Below the pieces are notes generated by a model. That model saw nothing but the letters and a program-made list of their open reading frames with translations, was not told the origin of the DNA and searched no databases. The translations under genes and the position numbers were made by a program. Shown piece after piece: positions 32,301-40,848 of a DNA stretch of 64,000 nt. The stretch spans positions 38,189 to 102,188 of the forward strand of contig DASXUJ010000048.1 in assembly GCA_036504895.1 (NCBI GenBank). Reading direction: 5' to 3'. The stretch is from Syntrophorhabdaceae bacterium. Its GTDB lineage: Bacteria; Desulfobacterota; Syntrophorhabdia; Syntrophorhabdales; Syntrophorhabdaceae. How positions within the stretch are numbered: position 1 is the stretch's first letter; the number at the start of each line of letters is the position of its first letter.

Positions 32301-35300
32301 GCGTGGCAAGCTCCAGGCGGCTCAATTCCTGCTCGCTCTGAGATCTGATCTGGCCGAAGGCCCGCTCTATGGCGGGCCACCGCCGGTAGAGCTCCGCGAG
32401 GCGAAGGGCCTCCCGTCGCGTTGAGGCCGCGAGGGTGAAGTAGGCGAGGTGGACGGTGCCGTTTTCAGGCAGCTCCAGCTCACAGGCGAGGGCCATGACC
32501 GGGTCAAGTGTCGCCCCCACCGTGCCGGAAAAGCCATGACGCTGCGTGCCGAAGATCATCGGATCTGCGCAGGTACGCTGCCGCCCGAGAAATCGCGACC
32601 GGTCCGTCTCCCACATGACAGGTCCTTTATACCCGTTTGCTGCCACAAAACCGTGAATGAGCCAGACAGGGTCTTCCGATGCGGATCGGATGCGCCTATG
32701 GAAGAGAAGGGCATTCATCTCGGGCAGGTATTCGCTCTCTATAAAAAGTTTGTTAAACGCCTGGTGGGCCTTGTCCACATCCCTGGCGGCGAGGACTATC
32801 TCGCCGTAGCTCGATATGGTGAGACGTCGCGTACGGGCGCTCACGTTCGTTACCGAAAGACGCCTGATTTCAACGGGCTCGTGGGGCGCCACGGTGATCT
32901 CCAGGTGAAGCACGATATCCTGCGTCTGGCACTGAAAATCTACCTTATCCGGGGCAAAAGAGACTTTCCGCAACTGGGTCGTACCGTCTGCGGGTTGGTA
33001 TCCTGCCGACCAGAGATCTCCGGTTTCCGGTTCATGGACGTAGATCCAGCTCCCCCAGTTATCGAGGGTTGAATCGGCCCGCCATCGCGTTAAGGCAATC
33101 TCCTTCCACCGGCTGTAGCCGGCCCCGCCATTCGTGATGAGGACTCCGTAATCTCCATTCGAGAGGAAATGAACGCGCGGCACGTGAGTCTGCACGGGAA
33201 CCGACCACGGGGTGAGGGCCACCTTCGCCCGGGCAACGGGTCCTGACGCAGCCTCATCCTGCATGTGGTGATCGACAAAGGCCTTCTCAGGTACCTGCTC
33301 CTGAAGTAAAAGCTCCACGCTCTGGATGCGCGGATCGCAATGAAAGTGTCTGACTATGGTCCCTTCAAGCAGATAGTTGGCCATGGACAGGAATATCATA
33401 CCCTGGTGGTGCGCATAGAAGGAGCGCACAATGGCATGTTTTTTCCCCATGGCAAGGCGTGCCTCGGTATAATCGATCGATTCATAAAGACCGAAATTTC
33501 CCAGCATGCCCGTGCGGACGAGGGAGGCCACATTCTCCATTACCGCCTTCGGCCGATATGGCAGCGCCAGCATCGAGGCATAAGGAGTGATCACGAGATC
33601 GTCTTCGGCCCCCCTTTTAAACCCCAGGCCGGGGACGCCGAAGGCCCTGTACTGGTAGTTCATGTGGGGATCGAACTGATAATAGGCCGATTCCGAAATT
33701 CCCCAGGGCACGCCCTTCTTTTTGCCGTAGGCAATCTGGCGCTCGACCGCCGCCATGTCGACCCGGCCGAGGAGGGAGTCGTCATCTTCATGCATGAACA
33801 GGGTCGGCATGAGGTATTCGAACATGCTGCCGCTCCACGAGAGAAGGCCCACTCCGTCTCCGTCCATCAGTGCCAGGGGACGGTTGAGGTGGAGCCAATG
33901 AGATTGAGGGACATCACCTTTTGCGATCGCGATCAGACTCGCGATGCGCGCTTCAGAGGCGAGTAAGTCATAATAGTTGCTGTCGAGTTTTCCCGCATCG
34001 ACATTGTAGCCGATATGGAAGAGCTGGCGCTGCCGATCGAGAAGAAACCCGAAATCCATCTCTTCGACAAATCTATCGGACTGACGGCCGAGCTCATCAT
34101 ATATCTTTAAGAGGTTTCGCGCATTCACCTCCGCAGCCACCAGCGCGTCGCCCAGGTCGACAGCCCACATAAGGGCCTCACCCAGGTCATCCTCATCGGC
34201 TACTAGGCCGGGGAGCAGTGAGCGCAGGCGATTCAAAAACGCATAGGCCTCCTCGCATGCCTGTTCCACCTCATCGAGAAGCGGCGTTGGCGGCAGGGCA
34301 TGGTTCAATAAATTCCACGTATCGGAGATCAAAGGCTCCTCGGAGCCGGAGATAACCACCGGCGCACGCTCGAGCATCTTGAGCCACGGCGCAAGGGTCG
34401 CCATCTCCCGCTCGGCCGTATGCAGCTGATAATGGATACGCTCGACCCAGAGGCGCACGGCCGACAGGCTTGGGGCCTCAACAGCCCGCCCCCCGGCCTC
34501 GATGAAGGCCATCAGGTGCCTGTCGAGCTCCGGCCGCTCTTCTTTCTCGAGATGACCGAGAAGGGGTCCCCACGCCGCCGGATCGTCCTTGACCGCCAGG
34601 ACCTTCCCGCGAATCCGGTCCCAATAGGCCTGGAGCGAATTCACGGCGATCGGCGCCGATTCTTTCAACTGTTCGACTACCTCGTCCATTATGTCGAGCG
34701 TATCGAGGAGTCCCTGCAGGTACTGCCAGCGAATGAGCGGCGCGTGTCTCAGGGAGAGAAACCCCTGCTTCAACGTGATGAGGCAGGCGGCAAGGTTTCC
34801 GCTGTCGACGGTAGAGACGTATCTCGGGGGCAGGGGGCTTGCCGCCCGCGTATCGTACCAGTTCAGGAAGTGTCCCCGGTACCGCTCCAGCCTTTCCATT
34901 GTCTCGAACGTTGATTGCAGGCGGTTGGCCAGGGCGAGGGCGCCGATATACCCGAGGTCGTGGGCGGCCATGGCGGAAAGGAGCATGAGGCCCACATTGG
35001 TGGGAGAGGTGCGCCGCGCCGGCAGTCCCCGGGGCGACTCCTGGAAATGGTCCGGAGGAAGCCACTGGTCGTCGGGGCCGACAAACTGCTCGAAGTAAAA
35101 CCACGTGCGCCGTGCGAGGCGCCTCAACTGGTACCGTTGCCCCATGGGAAGCACCTCCCGGACACGCTTCAACGGGAGACCTATCCGATAGGAGATTTCA
35201 GGTGAAAAGAACCAGAGGCACAGGAGCGGGGCACAGGGCAGAAGGAGAGACGGATTGAATGCCAGGACCAGAAGGGCAATGGCCGCGCTCACCAGCGCTG

Positions 35301-37914
35301 CGCCGCCCATCTCCCTCCACACGGCAATTGAAGAATCCCGCATGCTCAGAAGGCGCGCGGTGTGGGCAGCGGTGGTCCATTTCAGCAGGTGCCTGCGCGT
35401 GATAATCAGGCGGAAAAGGGTGCTCACGATTGCATCGACGGCCATAATCGCTTCATAAGGCATGAACGTGACGAGGAGGAGCCACCGGGCCGCTGACTGC
35501 CACACCGACGAAGCTACCCCCTTTATTGTGCGGCCGTTCAGAAGGCCGGATAGCTCCGATGCGGCCCCGGTAAGCAAAGGCGTTGCCGAGGCAAGGAAGA
35601 CAAAGATGGTCCATGGGAGGGCCGGACCGAGAAGCCCGAGCCACGCAAGAATCAGGAGGACGAGGAGGGCAGGCGAAAAAAGGCTGCGAAAAAGGTTATC
35701 GAGAATTTTCCAACAGCTGATGAGGGAGAGCCTGTGGGGTCTCGTGCAGCGGTCTGGATAAGGCAGTCGGGTAAAGAGCCAGGGCAGGAGTTGCCAATCT
35801 CCCCGCATCCAGCGGTGGAGCCTTCGGGCATACGCGATGTAGGTAGGGGGATACTCCTCCACGAGGGTGAGGTCCGTGGCCAGGGCCACCCCGACGTGCA
35901 ATCCCTCAAACAGGTCGTGACTGAGGAGCGCATTCTGGGGCACCCTGCCGGCCAGGCCCCGCTCGAACGCGGCGACATCGTAAATGCCTTTCCCCACGTA
36001 AATCCCCTCGCCGAACAGGTCCTGGTAGATGTCGGAGATGGCGCGCGAATAGAGGTCGAACCCTGTGTCGCCGGCAAAAAGCCGCATGAAACGGGACCGG
36101 CCGGCCCCCGGGGGTCTTATTTGAATCCTCGGCTGAAGGAGGGTATAACCCCCGGTTATTTCACCGGTCCTTTCATCGAGCCGGGCGCGGTTCAAAGGAT
36201 GGGCAAGGGTGCCTATGAGGCGAAAGGCCTCACCCCGCGGGAGTATGGTGTCCGCGTCGAGGGTGATCACATATCTCACGTCAGGCAGTATGGTCAGATC
36301 GCCGGCAAGAACGATAAAAGAAGTGGCTTCATTCCCGGCAAGTAACCGGTTGAACTCTTCTATCTTGCCCCTCTTGCGCTCCCAGCCCATCCAGACGCCC
36401 TCAGTCTCATTCCATTGGCGCTCACGATGAAAAAGGTAGAATGGTCCGGGCGGACCGGCCGCATCAGGGCGTGCATATCGCGCGTTGAGACGCTCGATCC
36501 CCGCGACGGCCTCATCCACGAGCGCCTGGTCCGCCTCGGTCACCCTTTGGGATGCATCGGTAAAATCCGTCAAAAGGGCGAAGGAGAGGTAGGGATCTTC
36601 ATTACCGAGAAAATGAAGCTCAATCTGGCGCAGCAGAGCGGCGACTTCATCCTGATCTGTCAGCAGGGCGGGGACGACCACCATGGTACGGCAATCCGGG
36701 GCGACCCCTTTGCTGAAATCGAGCTTCGCCAGGACACGGGGCGGCAGGACATGAGTGAAAACCCAGTTCATCAGTCCGGTGGCGCAGACGAGAACGGAGA
36801 CGACAATGAGCGGCATGATAAGAGACAGGGACATAGGCCCCGTGTCGTCGTTGAACACGTACCGAGCCAGGGCAACGAAGATAAGCAGGGCCGTACCGCC
36901 GATACTGCCGAGGTAAAGCAGGGTCGGCCTGTCGCGCAGCCAGCGCAGGGCTCGTTCCTTCCGGGGTGGGGCGTATCCAAGACGGGCTTCCAACTGAAGG
37001 CATCCGGGACCTATGAGATAATAGCCCACATGGCGTTCGCGCGGGTCCCCGCCCTTATGCCGCCGGGACTTCTCTTCAGCGAGCCCGATCGCAAGGCGCG
37101 CCACATCGGTCTCGCTCTCTCCTGTGGCGAGGGCGAGCCTCTCCACCTCCTTTCTGTACCGGTCGCGGGTGTCGAAATCCATGGAGCCATATGTTCCGGA
37201 AGGGTCGGCCCGCAGGACCTGCTCCACATGGCTCAGGTTTTCGAATATCTCTTTCCAATCGAGGGCGGCAAGCTCTCTTAAACTCAAGATCCCATTGGCG
37301 ATGATCGTCTCATCGGGGGCAGACGCCGTAGGGATGGGAATCACGGCCCCGGTCTCTGATATGCTCCCGGTTTGGGAGAGCCCCATTACCCGGGTCACGG
37401 CCTGTGCCACGGAGCCCAGAATCACCACGCGATACATGACGGGTAAAGCCCAGAGCTCGCCAATCTCGAGCACCCTGGTTTTTTGATATGATTCGATAAA
37501 GTGGAGTACCTCTCCAATCTGGAGAAGCCCTTGAGAGCTGCTCATCATCTCGACGGCGATCGCATATACGCGGGGTTTGCCCTTATATGGCGGCGCCGCC
37601 AGTTTAGGCAACTGGGCATAATAGGCGGGCGGTATATCTTTTCTTATCTCCCTGAGCGCCTCTTCAATGATGTGAAAATTATCGAGAAGCCATTCCGCTG
37701 CGTAGGATTGGGTGAATTCCTGCTCGGATAATCTGAGGAAATACTGGTAGGCCCGCTTAAGGGTATCCTCCCGTGCCTTAAGAGTATTCGCGAGCCAGTC
37801 AGGCTCCCCGGGGCCATGGGCAGCCTCGTGGGCCTCGGCCGCTCGTGCCGCCTCTTTTTCGACTTGATCAGGGTTCGAACTGGGCTCGTTCCGATACAAA
37901 AGGCCTCCATTCAT
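29320..37914 (-). CDS. ndvB: Cyclic beta-1,2-glucan synthase (NdvB/ChvB type)
   Basis: This 2864-aa protein has the full architecture of NdvB. Residues about 330-385 are membrane helices. About 400-710 form the GT84 glycosyltransferase, with YVITLDADTILPRGEAFRL (the DxD-type site near 553) and RRLHRWMRGDWQ near 700. About 730-880 are further helices, followed by a glycoamylase-like domain (YVSTVDSGNLAACLITLKQG). The C-terminal half is GH94 phosphorylase-like, with YGFRDQLQDVMALVHV and HWWHPPSVRGVRTRISDDL. Length equals that of known cyclic glucan synthases (about 2800-2900). The product, periplasmic cyclic glucan, serves osmotic adaptation and surface interactions. UspA lies 33 bases upstream and MFS 3 bases downstream on the same strand. 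The ribosome site (GACGGGAA) is weak. Confidence 0.93.
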   Translation of the reverse strand: MNGGLLYRNEPSSNPDQVEKEAARAAEAHEAAHGPGEPDWLANTLKAREDTLKRAYQYFLRLSEQEFTQSYAAEWLLDNFHIIEEALREIRKDIPPAYYAQLPKLAAPPYKGKPRVYAIAVEMMSSSQGLLQIGEVLHFIESYQKTRVLEIGELWALPVMYRVVILGSVAQAVTRVMGLSQTGSISETGAVIPIPTASAPDETIIANGILSLRELAALDWKEIFENLSHVEQVLRADPSGTYGSMDFDTRDRYRKEVERLALATGESETDVARLAIGLAEEKSRRHKGGDPRERHVGYYLIGPGCLQLEARLGYAPPRKERALRWLRDRPTLLYLGSIGGTALLIFVALARYVFNDDTGPMSLSLIMPLIVVSVLVCATGLMNWVFTHVLPPRVLAKLDFSKGVAPDCRTMVVVPALLTDQDEVAALLRQIELHFLGNEDPYLSFALLTDFTDASQRVTEADQALVDEAVAGIERLNARYARPDAAGPPGPFYLFHRERQWNETEGVWMGWERKRGKIEEFNRLLAGNEATSFIVLAGDLTILPDVRYVITLDADTILPRGEAFRLIGTLAHPLNRARLDERTGEITGGYTLLQPRIQIRPPGAGRSRFMRLFAGDTGFDLYSRAISDIYQDLFGEGIYVGKGIYDVAAFERGLAGRVPQNALLSHDLFEGLHVGVALATDLTLVEEYPPTYIAYARRLHRWMRGDWQLLPWLFTRLPYPDRCTRPHRLSLISCWKILDNLFRSLFSPALLVLLILAWLGLLGPALPWTIFVFLASATPLLTGAASELSGLLNGRTIKGVASSVWQSAARWLLLVTFMPYEAIMAVDAIVSTLFRLIITRRHLLKWTTAAHTARLLSMRDSSIAVWREMGGAALVSAAIALLVLAFNPSLLLPCAPLLCLWFFSPEISYRIGLPLKRVREVLPMGQRYQLRRLARRTWFYFEQFVGPDDQWLPPDHFQESPRGLPARRTSPTNVGLMLLSAMAAHDLGYIGALALANRLQSTFETMERLERYRGHFLNWYDTRAASPLPPRYVSTVDSGNLAACLITLKQGFLSLRHAPLIRWQYLQGLLDTLDIMDEVVEQLKESAPIAVNSLQAYWDRIRGKVLAVKDDPAAWGPLLGHLEKEERPELDRHLMAFIEAGGRAVEAPSLSAVRLWVERIHYQLHTAEREMATLAPWLKMLERAPVVISGSEEPLISDTWNLLNHALPPTPLLDEVEQACEEAYAFLNRLRSLLPGLVADEDDLGEALMWAVDLGDALVAAEVNARNLLKIYDELGRQSDRFVEEMDFGFLLDRQRQLFHIGYNVDAGKLDSNYYDLLASEARIASLIAIAKGDVPQSHWLHLNRPLALMDGDGVGLLSWSGSMFEYLMPTLFMHEDDDSLLGRVDMAAVERQIAYGKKKGVPWGISESAYYQFDPHMNYQYRAFGVPGLGFKRGAEDDLVITPYASMLALPYRPKAVMENVASLVRTGMLGNFGLYESIDYTEARLAMGKKHAIVRSFYAHHQGMIFLSMANYLLEGTIVRHFHCDPRIQSVELLLQEQVPEKAFVDHHMQDEAASGPVARAKVALTPWSVPVQTHVPRVHFLSNGDYGVLITNGGAGYSRWKEIALTRWRADSTLDNWGSWIYVHEPETGDLWSAGYQPADGTTQLRKVSFAPDKVDFQCQTQDIVLHLEITVAPHEPVEIRRLSVTNVSARTRRLTISSYGEIVLAARDVDKAHQAFNKLFIESEYLPEMNALLFHRRIRSASEDPVWLIHGFVAANGYKGPVMWETDRSRFLGRQRTCADPMIFGTQRHGFSGTVGATLDPVMALACELELPENGTVHLAYFTLAASTRREALRLAELYRRWPAIERAFGQIRSQSEQELSRLELATRDLQLIQELLSVLLYPHAALRADPQILASNSRGQKDLWRFSVSGDYPVLLLCIGREEELALVKELLRAHTYWRDRGLKIDLVILNTRETGYVQEVQGQLLRLLARTNSDAWLNRRGGIFIVRGDQIDEAELVLLKTVARAILDGEKGSLAEQMKNLQREPASLPAFVPGRSASEETEPTPPLTRPTDLAWDNGLGGFSPGGEEYVIYLEPGQATPAPWINVIANPFFGFLVSEGGLGCTWAINSGENRLTPWHNDPLIDTPAEALYLRDEETAQIWSPTPLPSPGNAPYLVRHGMGYSQFEHHSHGLAQKVCLFAALDDPVKCVQVRLENLWSRPRRVTLTYYVEWLLGNDRERMQQFVVSEFDELGQALLARNAYNTEFHERVAFVCSDTELHGLTACRTEFMGSMGNPARPAALTRIGLANRTEAGIDPCAALQVHIDLEPGEAKETCFIMGEGADRGDALRLANLYRQPGNGENTRQKITLFWESLLSAVRVETPDPAMDGMLNRWLLYQTLTCRLWGRTALYQSSGAYGFRDQLQDVMALVHVGPELARAHILMAAGRQFEEGDVLHWWHPPSVRGVRTRISDDLLWLPFVTAHYVKSTGDRSILAEKMPFLRDKPLDPDEEERYGYYETTPEGYSLFEHCRRAIRKGSTSGMHGIPLIGAGDWNDGMNRVGVKGLGESIWLGWFLYAVMNEFAGICDMEGENTQAAAYREHADIIKQNLESTAWDGEWYLRAYYDYGVPLGSGRSRECQIDSIAQSWAVISGAGGKSRTEKAMESVMERLVNPEAQLVQLFAPPFDKTPHDPGYIKGYPPGIRENGGQYTHAALWSVWAYALLGQGERAVDLFRMLNPITHGDTEEKIALYRGEPYVVAADVYSTAPHTGRAGWTWYTGAAGWMYRVGLEAILGICRRGDTLLISPCIPKDWPGYRVTYRFGRSLYHIQVANPHGLNRGFTEITCDGHILNEQGMPLSDDGLTHEVTAVIRAEAPTGR

Positions 37915-37947
37915 TTCCCGTCCGTCTGATGGGATATTAGATTATTG

Positions 37948-38904
37948 TTAATGGCCTTTCATCTGTCGGGCGACTGTTTCGGCCTCACTCGGTTCGACTG
38001 CGCCTCGCGGCAGATCCTGCACCACGAGCAGCGGGGTAACACCATATTCAATAAAGGTGGAGGCCACGCTTCCATAGGGCCATTTTGTTTTTCCTGAATA
38101 CCCATGGGCGCTCAGGATCACGAGATCGGCCTTTTCCTGCTTCACCAATTCATGAAGCCGTTCGGCCACGTGACTATCGGCGACGACCCGTATCTCCGTA
38201 TCCACATTCGCACGTTTCTCAAGCTGTTCGAACTGCCTTGTCATTTCTTCCAGATTGCGCTCCACCACGCGGTCAGCGAGATCCATATCTTCCTGGGTCG
38301 GCACTTTGAGGCGGGGCATTTCCGGCCGTGCCGTCACATGGACGAGAAAAAGCTTACTTTCATAGGCCTGAGCCAGGGCGATTGCGGGCGATAAGACACA
38401 TTCCGCCCTTTTCGACCCATCGAGAGGCAGCACAATCCTTTTGAATATTGACTGTTTCTCTTCCCGCTGTGTTTCCTTGTAGGCGCGCACCACCAGAATG
38501 GATGAATGGGCAAGGGCAATGACTTTGCGCATAACGCTTCCGTAGTTCCAGCTGCTCAACCCGCTCTGACCGTGACTGCTTAGCGCGATAAGGTCAAGGT
38601 CCCACTCGCCCACCAGTTTCACGATATGCTGTGCCGGGTCGCCATCGAGAAGGACCGACTCTGTTTTCGGACCCCTTTCTCCCAGAAGTCCGGCGAGGTT
38701 ATCGAGGTAAGATTTGGCTTCCACTTTACACATGCGCCAGTCCAGCGGATCGACCGGTTGGGAGCAACCGTTCTGGTAGGGCTTTTCAAGGACCCTTAGC
38801 AGGGTTATCCGCGCGTCGAAGGCCTTGGCGAGCGCTGCCGCGTAAGGGATTGCGCATTCGGCAAGGCTCGATCCATCGAGCGGCAAAAGTATATGTTTAA
38901 ACAT
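37948..38904 (-). CDS. Tandem universal stress protein (two UspA domains)
   Basis: This 318-aa protein contains two UspA domains. Domain 1 starts FKHILLPLDGSSLAECAI and ends LSSHGQSGLSSWNYGSVM; domain 2 starts FKRIVLPLDGSKRAECVL and ends LSAHGYSGKTKWPYGSVAS. Both keep the G-x2-G-x9-G-S nucleotide-binding signature, so ATP binding is likely in both. ATG 38904 is chosen because GGAGGGAAGGAG lies directly upstream. A possible promoter lies at 38950-38977. It is the leading gene of a probable unit with the glucan synthase. Confidence 0.88.
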   Translation of the reverse strand: MFKHILLPLDGSSLAECAIPYAAALAKAFDARITLLRVLEKPYQNGCSQPVDPLDWRMCKVEAKSYLDNLAGLLGERGPKTESVLLDGDPAQHIVKLVGEWDLDLIALSSHGQSGLSSWNYGSVMRKVIALAHSSILVVRAYKETQREEKQSIFKRIVLPLDGSKRAECVLSPAIALAQAYESKLFLVHVTARPEMPRLKVPTQEDMDLADRVVERNLEEMTRQFEQLEKRANVDTEIRVVADSHVAERLHELVKQEKADLVILSAHGYSGKTKWPYGSVASTFIEYGVTPLLVVQDLPRGAVEPSEAETVARQMKGH

Positions 38905-38949
38905 CTCCTTCCCTCCTCGCCACGTGCAAACTGTGAAACTCACTGATCA

Positions 38950-38977
38950 AATATAATGCAGTTTACGGGAAGTACAA
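38950..38977 (-). promoter_or_regulatory. Putative promoter of the uspA-ndvB unit
   Basis: On the minus strand TTGTAC (38977-38972), a 16-bp spacer and TATATT (38955-38950) precede the UspA start by about 45 bases. Match to consensus is fair. Confidence 0.45.
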
Positions 38978-39011
38978 TGGCGCGAGGAGCCGCGTCATGC
39001 CCATGGCCCGT

Positions 39012-40742
39012 CTATCTTCCGCCCAACAGCTCCTTTATCTCTTCCGGGTTTCTTGTGTTAAGCACATCGTCCGGCCCCAGCCATCCCCGTCTTGCCTGAG
39101 AGACGCCGAAGCGCATGAAGGCAAGGTCCAATACGCTGTGGGCATCGGTGGAAATAGCTACCTTGACGCCCATATCTTTTGCCATCTTACAGTAGGTGTC
39201 CGTGAGGTCAAGGCGGTCGGGATGGGCGTTCACCTCCATGACGCGGCCCCGGACCCGGGCTGCCCGCATGATCTGCTCCATATCCACTTCGTATGGCTCT
39301 CTCCTGTTAATCAGTCGTCCGCTGGGATGGGCGAGGATATGAAAGTAGGGGTTCTCCATGGCCTTCAGGATCCGTTCCGTCTGTCGCTCTCTGGAGAGCT
39401 TGAATTTGGAATGGACCGCGCAGACGGTCAGGTCCAGCTCCTCGAGACTGCGGTCGGGGAGATCGAGGGAGCCGTCTTCGTGGATATCCACCTCGATCGA
39501 TTTCAAGAGCCGGATTCCTTTCAGCTTTCTGTTCAGCTCGTCTATCTCGGCATTCCTCAGAGCGAGACGGGCCGCGTCGAATCCATGGGTCATGGCAAGG
39601 CGAACCGAGTGATCCGTGATGGCGAGATAGGTGTATCCTAATTTTAGTGCGGCTTCCGCCATCTGTAATGGGGTGTTTCGGCCATCCGTCTCTTTCGTAT
39701 GGGCATGGAGGTCGCCTCTGATCTGCCCGAGCCCGACGAGGGCGGGAAGCCGCCCCGACGAGGCCGCCTCGATCTCGCCCCAATTTTCTCTCAGCTCCGG
39801 CTCGATGTAAGGGAGACCGACCTGCCGGTACACCTCCTCCTCGGTCCTGCCCGCAATTTGCGTGCTCCCCCTGAAGACCCCGTACTCGTTGATTTTGAGT
39901 CCCTTCTTGAGACCCATCTTCCTGACGGCGATATTGTGATCCTTTGAGCCGGTGAAATAGTGAAGGGCGGCCCCGAAGCTTTCAGTGGGGACAAGCCTCA
40001 GGTCCACCCGGAGACCGGAGCGAAGGACGACGCTCGAGCGGGTCGTCCCGCGGGATATCACCTTCAGGACGTTTTCAAACCGGATGAAGCGGTCCATTAT
40101 CGGACAATCAGCGCTGCATGCGGCGAGGATATCGAGGTCTCCCACCGTCTCCTTCCTGCGACGGTAGCTTCCCGCCACTTCCAGCCGGTCAAGGCCGTCA
40201 ACACCCTTTAAATACCCCGTAAGGGACCGGGCGATCTCCTCGGCGGCGGAGAGCTTAATCCGCTCTTGCCCTGTACCGTCGGATTCTGCCCTGGTCATTT
40301 CCTCTATAACAAGACGTGCGGTTTTTTCCCCGAATCCCGGTAGCCGGCTCATCGAGCCGCCGAGCGCCGCCTCTTTCAATTGCTCGAGGGTGCTGACGCC
40401 CAGCTCCCGGTAGAGCGCTTTGACGCGTTTCGGCCCGAGGCCCCCTACCTTCATAAGCTTCGTCAGCTCTCCCGGCAGCTTTTCCTCTATGGCCTTCAAT
40501 TGTGAAAAGGATCCTGTGGTTACGATCTCCCTGATTTTTCCCGCCAGATCCTGGCCGATGCCGGGAAGTTCCTTGGGGTCTTCACCCCGTTCGACCATTT
40601 CCGCCAGGCTTCGGGGAAGGCTCGCAATTACCCGGGCCGCGTTTCTGTATGCTCGCACCCGGAATTCATTGGCGCCTTCTATCTCGAGAAGATCGGCCAT
40701 CTCGAAAAATTGTTCGATAATATCCGAATTGGGGACGGCCAT
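39012..40742 (-). CDS. polX: DNA polymerase X with PHP domain
   Basis: This 576-aa protein has the bacterial PolX layout: an N-terminal 8-kDa helix-hairpin-helix region (EFRVRAYRNAARVIASLPRS, then LPGIGQDLAGKI and GLGPKRVKALY), a polymerase-beta-like palm with GSYRRRKETVGDLDIL (two metal aspartates) and LRVDLRLVP (third), and a C-terminal PHP phosphoesterase domain with DLHAHTKETDG, AITDHS, EVDI and AISTDAHS. Such enzymes fill short gaps in base-excision repair and use the PHP domain as a 3'-5' exonuclease. Length is standard. It stands between the glucan genes but has no functional link to them that I can see. Confidence 0.93.
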   Translation of the reverse strand: MAVPNSDIIEQFFEMADLLEIEGANEFRVRAYRNAARVIASLPRSLAEMVERGEDPKELPGIGQDLAGKIREIVTTGSFSQLKAIEEKLPGELTKLMKVGGLGPKRVKALYRELGVSTLEQLKEAALGGSMSRLPGFGEKTARLVIEEMTRAESDGTGQERIKLSAAEEIARSLTGYLKGVDGLDRLEVAGSYRRRKETVGDLDILAACSADCPIMDRFIRFENVLKVISRGTTRSSVVLRSGLRVDLRLVPTESFGAALHYFTGSKDHNIAVRKMGLKKGLKINEYGVFRGSTQIAGRTEEEVYRQVGLPYIEPELRENWGEIEAASSGRLPALVGLGQIRGDLHAHTKETDGRNTPLQMAEAALKLGYTYLAITDHSVRLAMTHGFDAARLALRNAEIDELNRKLKGIRLLKSIEVDIHEDGSLDLPDRSLEELDLTVCAVHSKFKLSRERQTERILKAMENPYFHILAHPSGRLINRREPYEVDMEQIMRAARVRGRVMEVNAHPDRLDLTDTYCKMAKDMGVKVAISTDAHSVLDLAFMRFGVSQARRGWLGPDDVLNTRNPEEIKELLGGR

Positions 40743-40848
40743 GTTCCACCCTTCGCTGGAGGGACCTACTATTCTTTATCCCGCGGGCCGGTATAGGTAT
40801 GTCCATAGGGCGACGCATTTTCTTGGGAGATCCGAAGGATATCCGCCA